Origin: Emydura subglobosa
Taxonomy: Eukaryota; Chordata; Testudines; Chelidae
Direction: 5' to 3'
DNA length: 64,000 nt
NCBI GenBank assembly: GCA_007922225.1
Contig: ML679963.1
Location: forward strand, 895,358 to 959,357
The first letter of the stretch is position 1. Each line of letters opens with the position of its first letter. The translations under genes and the position numbers were made by a program. Shown piece by piece: positions 42,101 to 53,000 of the stretch. Below the pieces are notes generated by a model, which made no database searches, was not told the origin of the DNA, and was given only the letters and a program-made list of their open reading frames with translations.

Positions 42101-45100
42101 GAGGTGGACCACACCACAGAGGAGAAATGGAGACTAAATTGGCCAAAGAAAGGCAGGTACCGCAGCCCCTTCAGTTTCCTCTCTCTCTATCTGCCGAAAG
42201 ACATGCTTCCTGGTTCGGGAGAAATCCTGGAACTGGAAGATCCTGGCATAATCCCTGGGGAGATTCTCTTTAGGATCCCAAGGAGAAGTCCGGAAGCTCT
42301 TGAGCCCCCTGTACTTCTGGAACCTGTAGGATAGAGTTTCAGAGATTACTCAACAAATCCTACAGCACCCCAGCAAGCAAATGTCCTTGCAGGCGGCAAG
42401 GTATCTACATGACTCTTTTACAGGAACCCTCAGCACATGGGGGTCTCAGAGAGCAAAGGGCAGTTCATCCTGCTCGTGGGAGAGATCTGGACACGAAGAG
42501 AGTCGGGAACATGCTGATGCCACCAGCACCCCAAATGAGTCACAGAAGGTGACTTTCACTGCACCAGCTCACTGGACCAGACATGCACAGGTGAAGGGTC
42601 TAGTTTGATGTGCCCACCCACATGGGTTCTTGCTACAAGAAAACCCCACCAATTTCACTAAGCAAACTAAAGCATGCTCAGTCCCATTTCCCCTTTGCAC
42701 CAGGGACATTACCACACTCCCTGACTCAAAGCCAGGACAGCTCCAGGGAGAGTCACCAGCACACTCGCTCCTTCCATCCTGGCATGAGGTTTCTTACCGG
42801 ACTCTGGCAGGCAAGTTGCGGGGTGTGTCCACCTCATCTGGGAACATTTCATCCAATCTCGCCTGCTTGTACTTCTCCAACATCTGCTCCTCATCCTCAT
42901 CCAGCTTCTCATCGTACAGGTCGTCCCGTGCAGACTCCCCTACAGTCATGGTCTCACACTCATCCTCTCCAGGCTCCTCCTCCTCTTCACTGCTTTCCCC
43001 AACCTGCCAAAGATGGCACATCCTGCTTTTGATGTGCAGAGTCCATAGGCAAGTGCACGTATACAGGCACCCCATGAAACACTGCAGGGGCTGCCTGCTT
43101 CTTGTACCATGCAGAGCACAGCCCCCACCAGAGTTTAGATCAGAGGGTAGCTGACTATGACTGAGGGAGTAATACAAAGGTGCATATGGCTGCAACAGAC
43201 TTTACTCTTTTGAAATGCAGACACCAGCATGGCTGTATGTTGTGTCCTTACACTGTCTGTCTGGGTGTAGGAAGAACAGACAGCTGGTTTGCAGGGTGGC
43301 AAGCCCACTAGTACTTGGACACAACCTACAATATTAGCCTCTTGTTACCTGGGAAGCCTCTTCCATCAAATCTTCATCCTCCATATCATCATCTTCTTCT
43401 TCTTCTTCCTCGCTGCCATCCCCTCCATCATCCACAATCCACGCAGCCTGGTAGCTGGATGTTCCCTTAGGGACCTTCACCACCTTTCTCCTTTCCTTCA
43501 GAGAATCTGCCAGATTCCCCACGTGGTTAGTACCATACAGGCCTTCCCCAGCTCTTTATCTACAGTGCCTCTATTTCCCTTTTACAGCCATGTGGACAAT
43601 CATATGGAAGAGCAAGTTACATTAAGCATGTGGAGAGATTTACAGCAGTGTACCTTCCCTGGGCAAAAATCAGTAACCAGAATTCATCTATTCATCCCAC
43701 ACTTCCATGGGATTTCACCATTCATCGTCACTAATGCCACGATGGGAGAGCACTGTTCATTCTCTCACACAGCAGTTAGGAGTAATCCTGCTCTCTATGG
43801 CCATCAGTAGACAGATGCTCAGGACCCCATGACATACTGTCCAATGATCTGGCCAGCCCAAATTCAGAATTAAACTAGAAAAGCTACTCAGTCCAATGGT
43901 CAGACATAGAGGCTGGAAATAGGGGTCATGAGGGTCCTGGGTTGAAAGCCAGATACCAAGCCCCATCTTAAATGTCTCAGCTAAAGATGGTAAAAAGTAA
44001 GAACTTCACCAATAATCTAAGGAAAGGTTAGAGAAATATTGCCAGCACTGACCTTCTGCCTCTTTCAGTTCCTCCTCAGTGGGCCAGGTCTGTTCCCCCT
44101 CCATGGGGTCGGGAATCACTTCTGACTGCAAAGACTCCTGTCTTCTAGGATCCACCGTCATCAGGACCTTAATGACTGCCTCCATCTCAACAGCACCGTT
44201 TACAGAATCATCCTAGAAGACAGAAGGAAGAGACAGTCATTAAGTGAGAACCCACCACTTCAAGCTGCAGATCACAGTCTGTAGCAAGAGACTAGCCCCT
44301 CCACAACCACTCCTTACCCAAGATTATCCCCCCATTAGCGAGAAAGAACGTACTGACCCAGAGCACATCTTACACCCTTTATAAACACTGTGCTCTGTCC
44401 AAAGAGCTTCCGTAGTCCATAGCTTTTCATAGTGTCACTGAGAGACTGTAAAGCTTAGCCCTGTCTTGAACCAGCCTGACTGCATGACCACAGGTGCTGA
44501 ATGTTGGGAGTGAAGGCATCTTTAGGCCTGACAGAAGCCTGCTGTGGATTTTAAGTCTGTTCTGATAATGTTTAACAGCATAAGCAGAATTGCACGTGTA
44601 AGAAATTGCAGAGTAAACATGTTTGTGAGAACAAAAAAAGATAAAGTAATTAAAAAAAAAAAAGAGTAAAGATGAGCTTGAACTAACACAAAACCTGCAC
44701 TGAATTAACATGGAAATGAAAGACTAATACATATGTATAAATAAAGATAACAAAAAGTTATAAATAAGTGTGTGTAACAAAGAGGTTAGAGCTATATTGT
44801 CCAGTACTGAAAGCAACTATGATGAGAGCATCCCAATGAGCTTCCTACTTGTGTGTAACTGATCACTACCTGCTAAATGTTTTGCCTTTATAAAGATTTA
44901 TTACCCATCTGCTGAGTAAGTGAACAAACACTGAACTGCATATAACATCGGTTCAAAGACCCTGCAATTTCTAAATGATTACCAGGGAACAGACAATGCT
45001 CAGTGGGTCACTCAGAGCTGAGAACACCCGCATACCTGTATTTCCATGTCCTGACCCTTTGTCTGCTGGCCTTTAACCACTCTGGGGTTCAGAGGGAAAG

Positions 45101-47046
45101 GGTCTAGAGGGGCATCAATCTGACTCATCTGGAAGTCTCCATGTCCCACGATATGCATCAAGCTGTTTACATTGAGGGGCCGTCCCCGAATGAAGCCAGA
45201 TACCTTCAGGGTCCCCAACAAGTCACTATCCTGGCTGGGCACAAACTCAGCATCATGGGCAAGCAGGTAGGCCCTCCTGTCACGGAAAGCAAGATGCCGC
45301 TGCTTCTGGGTAGCAAGATGCCTCAGCAATAACAAAGACTCTTGCTCAGTGTTCAGGGGGAAGAATTTGGCCTCCGGGAAGCGCTTCTCAATAGCTTTGC
45401 CCAATTTCTTCTTAGCATCCACCTGTTTCTTCTGTGGGAGATCAGTGACTCCCTGGACAGCAAGGGCTAGCAGACAGTAAAGAGAACAGCAGAGTTAATA
45501 GTCAAAACTCAAAATGCTTCTGCTGACTACAGCCAAGAAATAACGAGATGGATGAGCTCAAATATTTTCAGAACCAGAAGCGATCAACTAGGTGATACTT
45601 TCACACTGTAGGTTAAAAAAGAAGCTTCATCCATTCAGAATACAGACATTTGATCACCTTACAAACTGGGAAGAGGGCAATCTACGCTGAGAAAGCATTT
45701 GCTGGGGCAGGGATCATCAGCATTAGCCACAAGGGATGTACTGATGGGGTTCATGTGTGGAATAGTCAATCTTTCAAGGGAAGAGGTAGAAACCCCATCA
45801 CGTGGCATAGCTAAATGGTCAAAATGCTAACAAGCGTTCAATAAGGAGGTGGCAGCCTGGATCCGAGATGCCTCTTATGTCTCTAGACCACCAGCATTAA
45901 CCCAACAGGGGTGCACTCACAGCGTGAGGCTACAGAGGACTGATGACATTAGATCAATTGATCTACACTCAAATGTTCTAGATAGCAAGATCCATGGGCA
46001 ACCTACCTGCTATATGGGGGTCCTGGTTATTGCACCAGCTTCCAGTCAGGAATTCTGAAATCACATTAGACACCCACCTCCTAACCCCGTGGGGTTCCCT
46101 GTGCTTTTTAATTCACCTACCATAGCTGGGGAGCCCCTGGGCAAAGAGGCAAGAGAGGCAGTAGTCTCCAGCGCTGTCCCAGCCATCGAGCGGGTCCAGT
46201 ACAAACAGCAGGGTATCAGCTACCTTTGCCAGGTCTAACACAGCATGAAGATTCCCTAGAAACACAATATTAGAACGTTGCAGAATGAGACATGATGAAT
46301 TTCAGCAGAATAAAGGGGATCACTAGGAACCAGCATGCAGCCTCCTATCTCTGCAGGGTTCCCTTACCCATGTGTGCTGTCACAAAGCGCCATCGCTGCT
46401 TAAATCGGGGGCAGAGCAGCGTAAATCCCTCTGTTCTCCTCTCATCCTTGTGCACAATGGCAGATTCCTCACTCTGAAGCAACCTCAAGGCGTCCTGGGC
46501 ATCAAGCCCAGCATGCAGCGGCAGCAGCACCACCAGGTGAGGCGGCCCGTCTTTGCTGCCCAGGTTCCGCTTTTCCGTAAGCACCTGTGAACAGAAGGAG
46601 CTGACGCTGAAACCCCCCCGCTCCCCATCACTGCTGGGGGGGGGCAGCTCCTGGCCCCACCGCGTGTCACGGCCCTTCCCCTCACCGAGGCCCAGCCACC
46701 CCCACAGCTCGCCCTGCGCGCGCCGCTCACCGCCTCCTTGCGCTGCCTGCGGAGCTGCAGGGCCTGGTGCCTCCGGTCCGGCTTGGTCAGGTCCCGCCGC
46801 CGCCGGCTCAGGGTCTTGGCGGGGACGCGTCCTGTGGGGGGAGAAGAGGGACGGTCAGCGCGGGGCCGGCGGGGCGGTTAGCGCGGGGCGGGCCCCAGGA
46901 AAGGAAGGTAAGGGCCGGGCCGGGCCGGGCCGGGCCTCACCTCCCGCCCGGCGCTGGGAACTGCCGCGCTGCTTCCTCCCCTTGTGCGGCTTGTTCTGCT
47001 GCTTCAAGGCGCCGGCCCGGTGCGTGGCCCCCTCGCCCGCCGCCAT
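39172..47046 (-). CDS. TSR1: TSR1 pre-rRNA processing protein / 40S ribosome maturation factor
   Basis: Fifteen exons 5' to 3': 47046-46941, 46831-46731, 46584-46368, 46255-46121, 45466-45036, 44212-44053, 43506-43349, 43003-42798, 42323-42161, 41855-41745, 41204-41072, 40541-40425, 40157-40017, 39571-39497, 39350-39172 (TAA). They total 2433 nt, 810 residues, against 804 in human. TSR1 is a GTPase-like but catalytically inactive factor that binds pre-40S particles late in their maturation. The basic start has [16 protein letters not shown]. No P-loop GxxxxGK[ST] is seen in exons 3-4, as expected. Exon 5 carries the AARP2CN-type region ([20 protein letters not shown]). Exons 7-8 encode a very acidic stretch at about residues 405-455. 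Exons 9-15 hold the conserved C-terminal domain ([63 protein letters not shown]). The start has a strong Kozak context. The split codon at exons 12/13 gives Arg where I recall Gly in human. Confidence 0.97.
40905..41005 (-). ncRNA. Candidate SNORD91-like box C/D snoRNA in TSR1 intron 11
   Basis: The same 17 nt, TCTGAACCTGGCTGAAG, occurs at 40989-40973 on the minus strand, preceded by GTGATGT (one mismatch to the C box RTGATGA). A further CTGA lies about 75 nt beyond the C-like box. It is the only other copy I noticed in the TSR1 introns. Terminal pairing is poor, so the exact ends are uncertain. Confidence 0.5.
41425..41520 (-). ncRNA. Candidate SNORD91-like box C/D snoRNA in TSR1 intron 10
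   Basis: On the minus strand TCTGAACCTGGCTGAAG occupies 41473-41457. CTGAACCTG is complementary to the 28S rRNA segment CAGGUUCAG, and the CTGA just after it fits a D or D' box. Human SNORD91A and SNORD91B lie in TSR1 introns and target this part of 28S, so the position fits. ACCAGA upstream and TCTGGT downstream could form a terminal stem. The C box is weak (ATGGAGA), so the ends are approximate. Confidence 0.5.
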
Positions 47047-47350
47047 CTTGCCTCTCCGCACTTCCGCTTCCGGGGCAAGCAGCCAACACACGCCGGGCGC
47101 TACCGGAAATGGTACCCCCACACTTCCGGCCTGGCGGCTCCGGTCCGAGTCCCGTCAGTCAGTGACCGACCGCCCCTCCCCTCCCCTCCCCTCCCCGTTC
47201 CGTGACAGACACACAGACAGACAGACCGACCCCTGCCCTGCCTGCCCGCGGGCGCCATTCACAGACACAGCGGGACCCAGGGGTTCCGGCGCCCCGCTCC
47301 CCAGGGCCCAGCGCCCCGCCACGGGGAGGCAACAGTGCCTCACGGGGAAC
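46600..47350 (-). promoter_or_regulatory. TSR1: TSR1 CpG-island promoter with ETS motifs
   Basis: A GC-rich island covers exons 1-2 and the upstream region. ETS-type sites are dense: CACTTCCGCTTCCGG near 47059-47073, TACCGGAAAT at 47101-47110 and CACTTCCGGC at 47121-47130. The start codon lies within AAGATGGCGGC, a YY1-type match. No TATA box is seen. ETS/YY1 island promoters are usual for ribosome-biogenesis genes. Confidence 0.75.
47173..47196. repeat. (CCCCT)n simple repeat
   Basis: Repeated CCCCT units form a C-run tract upstream of TSR1. The complementary G-rich strand could form a quadruplex. Confidence 0.85.
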
Positions 47351-47437
47351 GGAGCAGCCAGCCCACGCTGTAGGGACCCTCCCTCCCCCATGGGGGCCGC
47401 ACGGGCAGAATCTCTCGGGCAGTCAATCCCTGGATGG

Positions 47438-47443
47438 TTTATT
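47438..47443 (-). terminator. POLDIP2: Possible distal POLDIP2 poly(A) signal (AATAAA)
   Basis: A second canonical AATAAA lies on the minus strand, about 2.6 kb past the POLDIP2 stop and about 390 bp before the TSR1 start codon. Use by POLDIP2 is inference. Confidence 0.35.
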
Positions 47444-49722
47444 AAAGGAGACCAGAGGAAAACACGCCCTGGCCCGTGTCTGCACATCCGGAGGAAGGGG
47501 CCGCGCAGTCATGACCAGCTCTGCTCTGCGAATAGGGACACGGACACAGCCACAGCCTGAACTGCCTTCTCCTACTCCATCAGCTGTAACTGCCCAGCGC
47601 AAAGCCGGGCAGAGGAGCCTAGGACAGGAGCGACACACTGCCCGGCCGCCCCTCAGAAGAATGGTAAAGACGGAGCCCTTCCTGAATCACAGGGACGGGA
47701 GTTCAGCCTGAACTATCCCCACTCCCCCACAACAATCCCTGCAAGCCAGACAGACTGGCCCTGGGAACCTTTCAAGGAAAGGAGCATTAAGTCCCACAGC
47801 AAATGTCTCTGAGCCTCTCGCCTCAAGTGCTGCCCAATGCCATCAACCCCTCCTCATTAGTCACCCCCAGGAAATGCCCTGCACCCCATGTCACACCTGC
47901 CTAGTTCCCATCGCAACTCACAGACACACAGCCCTGTGCAGATGTGTGTCCAGGAGTGCATCTCGCCCCCTCTGACAGCAGCTTTTTTAGATTAATTCTG
48001 GCTGCCAGGCACCACGTGCACTTGACTGCTCTAGCAAAGATGGGAACAGCTCCAAACTCCCTCTTTTCACACAGCTTTTCCCTTTACTCTGATAACTCCA
48101 GGCATTTGGAAATCTCATTTTGGCTCATGCCCATTGACATTAGCTAGCCAACAACAGGTGAATTCAAACAGCATCTACTGCACACTGGGCACCAGAGCTG
48201 TGCAGCTACAGGCTGGCTGGTCAGGGCTTTGGCCATTCTTTACCCCTTTCCTGGAAGCCTCTCTGCCTCTGCACAAAGGTGACTACGCCCTTCCCACTAA
48301 CCTAACTCTGTTCTTTCAGGAGGCCACAGTACACACCAAAGCCTGGCATACTGGACAGGATTGTGAAATGAACGGTCCGCCTTCCTCACATCCACAGAAC
48401 AAGGCTGTTCCTGGGGGCTGGAAGAACAGTGTGGAGACAAAATGGCTTTTTAGTTGCTCAGATCCAAAGTCTCTGTGAAATAGAAGCTCATTTCCTGGCC
48501 ACAGCCCTGTTAAACTGGGAAGTGCAGAGAGTTCAGTCTGCATAGAGAAAGGAAGATAGGACAAGTCTCATCACCCAGAACACCTGACACGCCAGGGAAG
48601 CAATAAACCATTGATCTTTGAATATTCTGCATACACACCCTCTGCTTTCACTTTGATTACTCATGGTAGGTTCAGAGAAGGAGCCTAGCTACTGAGGTTA
48701 CCAGCTGCAGGCTTAATACAAGTGTCCTGGGGATTGGTGTCGCATCAAAAGCCTTCACAGTATCCCCAACTCCTGCAGGTCCCTCTCCAGATTCTCAGTG
48801 CTGTTCAGACCTCACTCCCAACCGGCAGAAAAACAACCTCTGGCTCCTGGGGAAGTGTGGGACCTTCAAATGCAAGAGGAGCCTGCACAGCTATCCACAA
48901 GCACCAGCAAAAAGAGAACACACTGACCTACAGCCAACCTGAATTAGAAGCAGCACCTGGTTTGTTCAGCTGTGCAGCTTGAGAGTCACCCCCACCCCAA
49001 AACCCATGTACTGGGGAATAAAGCTCTGAACTAGAACTTGGCCTTTCTGCACTGCCCATCAGACACCTCCTCATGGCAGCCAGACTACAGAGCGGTTTCT
49101 ACCTACCCTGCCTCCTAGAGCGGAACTTGTCTGTCAAAGCAGCAGTTGCTAGCCCAGGACAGAAACCAGGGCACCCCCAGTGTGGTGACTCGCAGTCACA
49201 ACTCTGCAGGGAAGTGGCTGTCGGCAGCAGCCAGTGAGAGGCACATTTCCAAAGCTAGGTAGAGTGCATGCATGGCATGGGGGAGGGACTCCTTCCTGTG
49301 TGACCTTTAACTGGCTGTGCTGACCACAATGAGTGCAACTGCTTTCTCAGAACATGTAAAGAGCTGACACAGTGTGCTTGGCATCCGCCCACACTCAGTG
49401 CTTCTCACCCCTTTGCACCCCTTCTAACCAATGGGCCTGGCTGCCATTCAGGGCAGAGCCCTGGCAAGTGACACCGCCGCAAATGCTGCGCTCCACACGT
49501 TGGCTAACAGGCTTCTCCAGTGAAGTGTTCACACTCTGGGCGTGAGGGGTGGCACCTCACTCACATGGCAGCCAGCTGACACCTCCACAGGCAGAGCAAG
49601 GCAGAGCGGTTTGGGCTGACGCTGCTTGCGCAGCAACACTCAGGTGCCAGGCTGGGGCAAGCAGGCCATGATACCAATGCCTTGGCACACAAAAGAAGAT
49701 GGTCTGCAACTAGAAGGGCCAG

Positions 49723-49728
49723 TTTATT
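49723..49728 (-). terminator. POLDIP2: POLDIP2 proximal poly(A) signal (AATAAA)
   Basis: A canonical AATAAA is read on the minus strand about 340 bp past the stop codon. Confidence 0.7.
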
Positions 49729-50068
49729 AAAGAGAAACCTCACATTCCAGAGAATTCACAAAACATTTGGGAAGGGTCCCACCCTGCTGAGTGGGCCCAT
49801 CTTCCCCAGCAGCACAGTTCTAAATCCCCCACACTCAGGCACCAGTCAGCACCAGGCAGGGGGAGGAAAGGATCAACTAATACAGCTTATGATGCTTACA
49901 AGCAGCCTAGAAGAGCCAGTGTTAAAGTTCAAAAGCTCCACTTTAGCAATGGTTAAAACAAAATGGTTTAAAATGTTCCCAAAGTCCCACATCCCTGGCT
50001 GCAGTAGGGTGGGAAGCAGAAATCTGCCCTGCACAACTGTTCTCTTTGGGTACCGTGCTTAGACTGCT

Positions 50069-53000
50069 CTACCAGTGAAGGCCAGAGGGGGGCGTCTTCT
50101 CATCTTTGTTGCTTTCCAGTGAGAAGGGTGGGATTCGGACATCAAAGTGGGAGCCATCAGGCCTCTCAAAACGAAAAGTACCCCTGCAAAACAAAGGCAG
50201 TGACCAGACTGAGACCGATGCATCAACACCCCTCCCAGCACAGCAATGGAATGGCATCTCCTGGGGGAGGCACCAACCCTTCTGCACTCCCTGAAGCCAG
50301 TCTTTGCACGCCCATCCCATCAGCAGGAAAGACTCTCTAGGCCAAGGGGACTTGTCTTCTACAAGGCGGCTAGGCAGTTTGTAACAATCTCTCACGTATT
50401 CCCAGCACAGAACAGGCTGTGCGTAGTACAAGGCACCCTACAGCGGAAAAGTCTGAGGCTCTTTGAGGCCTAGATACACCCCAGATAGCTGGGACAACAC
50501 TCCTCAATCCAGGCACCGGGAGAGACGACAGTAGGCCATCAGAGGGCTAGTCTAACTTACAGCAGCACACCTGTATCAGAATTGCGGTGCCGCTGTAAGA
50601 GCACATGTGTAGCCGCGTTATGTTGGCGAGACAAAGCTCTTCCGCCAATGTAATAAAACCACCTAAACAAGCAGCGGTAGCTATGTCTGTGGGTGAGCAT
50701 CTTCCACTGACATAGCGCTGTCCACACAAGCACTTATGCCGGCAAAACTTATGTCAATCAGGGGAGTGTTTTTTTCACACCCCTGAGCGACGAAAGTGTT
50801 GCCAGCATAAGTGCTAGTGTGGACAAGGCCCAAGTTTAGTTTGCAAATTAGGTCAAATTCACATTCTTATTTGCCACCAGAAGCACAAGGGCTCAGCGAC
50901 CTGGGATCTCTCCTTTATCCCAATCACTGGCAGCTTGGAAAAATGAAGTTTCTGCTTCACACGGGGAAGATTAAGAATTGAACACACATTGCTGTACACA
51001 GATAAGACACGTCAACTCCCCGGCAGATCTCCCACTGCCTCAGGAAAGCAAACTGCCTGGCGTAATGCAGGCTGTGACCTAGGAAGTGGTGTTTTGACAG
51101 ATAAAACAGCAGCTCCCAGTCAGATCCATCAGCACCTGAGAAGACCATCTACTAGAAAAAAAGCCATGGTGATTTGGGGAGTCCAGCCTCTTCCTCTCCC
51201 CATTACTGGAATGGCATCCCAGCTCTGGAGCCCTTGGCTCTTCCTTTCAGACTTGGGGAGGGAGAGCTCTACAATGAGATGTAGTCTACTCCCAAGGGAG
51301 CTTTCATTCAACCAGTCGGGAACACCCAAGCATGCAAGGTGAAAGCCTGAGTTAGCAAGGGCTCACCTAAAGAGACAGATCTGCTGTAGTACATATTCCA
51401 GCTCAGAGAAAAGTGTTTGCAAAGCAGCTCCCAGCTTCTGAGAAAGGTATGCTCAAAGGTGGGGAAAAGGTTTCGTGTGACACCTCTCCTTTATAGGGCT
51501 TGAGCGTTCACATCACAACATGCATAGTTAGTGATTTAATGAATGGGTGGTTAGCGTTTAATGCGGGTGAAGCTGATGACGCACATGGGACGTAAACTGG
51601 GAATAGTCCCAAGTGCCAGCTCTTTGGACACTGAATTTCAGACTCACTCCAGGAGAAAGTCACTGCACAGGGAAACTGCACTCCCCTTCGCACAGCCCAC
51701 TGGAGGAAATGCTAGTGAAGGCCCGAGGGAACAAAAGCTGAAACCCTGACCCAATACAACACTGCATCTAGCACTCAACAAGGAAGAGGGGACAGAGCAG
51801 GTAAGCAGAGAATTTGGATAGAGTCCAGCTCTTTCACAAGTCTGATACAAACTGGAGGAAGAAGGAACCAGCTCGGAGCTTATGCCAGGGCTCATGGGCA
51901 GCAGGGGTTCCTGGAGTTAACCTGGGATTATCACTAGAAACATGCACCATTTTTAGTTACCTTGTCCACACCCACCCAGCTGTTGAGTCTTGTCCTAAGC
52001 ACAGGGGGTGAGCTCTCTGGGACAGACTGTCTCTGTGGGGTCCTAATCCCTCACTGGTGCTGCTGCGCACTACAACAATGAATGTTCCTTACCACATGTG
52101 ACCACTGGATGCCTGCAGTGAGACGTGGCTGCTGTACTGAAACGCTGGCTGCTCTTTGGATAAGACTGGCTCCTAAGGACGCAAAGACACCCCCCTGTGT
52201 AAGTCAGATACCTTTAGATTTCTCCACAGCCAGCCATTAACAGAGATCCTCAGATTTCAAAATGCTGCTTAGCAATTGTTCCTCTTTTCCACTCCTTGCC
52301 ATCCCCACCCCAGGGTAAAGCACACACTAACCAGCAGCACCAGCATTACACAGCATTTCAGTTCCATAGTAGGATGATTGGAAGACTGTGTGAACTAGAA
52401 CAATCCTCTGCTGATCAGGCTTGCAGCTCCGTCCTGCACACAGCCAAGGAACCGTGCGCGTGATTCTTTCATAGCGCACACTTACTGCACTCACTGGAAG
52501 CGCCCATTAAGCTGCATACTGATAAATCAACCCGGGGCGAGTGCCCCAAATTGAAGCTGTCTCCGGACAGATATCAGGCAATACTTACCCTTCCCACAAC
52601 TCCTCGGCCCCGGACAGTTTCTAGGGTGCCAGATAAGCTAAATATCCTCCAGTGCCGTTCTCGCAGTTGTACCACTTCATTGTCAAGGTTCTCCAAGCGG
52701 ATACAGTAACGCCACTAGAGAGGCGAGAGACAAAGTCACCAGGAGCTGGAGCCAGCTGCAAGCAAGCAATAGGCCAGGAGCCTCCAACCAAGAGCCACCC
52801 TCCCTCAGAACCCACCCTGAGGAATCTGTCTGTCGCAATGGTGGGGCTTCCAGCATCCCACAGCAAAGAAACACCCTCCTTAGGCTGTTCTGCAGAAACA
52901 AAAGGCACTTACCCAATAGACATGGGAATTCTGGGCTTCCTGTCAAGGGAAACAAACTACTTTAATAGATGCCCTTCAGCCGTGAGCACAGCACAAGCAT

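Larger units (their letters stand above)
47350..50068 (-). other. POLDIP2: TSR1-POLDIP2 gap, probably POLDIP2 3' UTR
   Basis: No convincing coding frame, RNA or repeat is seen. On the minus strand, AATAAA occurs about 340 bp after the POLDIP2 stop (49728-49723) and again at 47443-47438, each inside a TTTAATAAAC context. The sequence is repeat-poor compared with the introns, which would fit a long alternative 3' UTR. Confidence 0.5.

Noticed and set aside
43690..43770. Minus-strand GTGACGA ... CTGA pair with a short GGCA/TGCC stem in TSR1 intron 6
   Set aside because: The C box has a mismatch and the presumed guide gives only a short rRNA match with a mismatch at the key base.
44815..44865. 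Plus-strand ATGATGA ... CTGA pair resembling a box C/D snoRNA
   Set aside because: The boxes are only about 45 nt apart, on the strand opposite to TSR1, with no terminal stem.
45630..45720. Minus-strand CTGATGA ... CTGA pair in TSR1 intron 4
   Set aside because: There is no terminal stem and no rRNA complementarity that I can recognise.
47047..47121. In-frame N-terminal extension of TSR1
   Set aside because: The upstream start would be GTG, not ATG, and the ATG at 47046 has a strong Kozak context and the conserved MAA start.
46553..47560. 335-codon plus-strand open frame over the TSR1 promoter
   Set aside because: It is antisense to TSR1 exons 1-3, Pro/Arg/Ala-rich, and typical of a CpG-island shadow.
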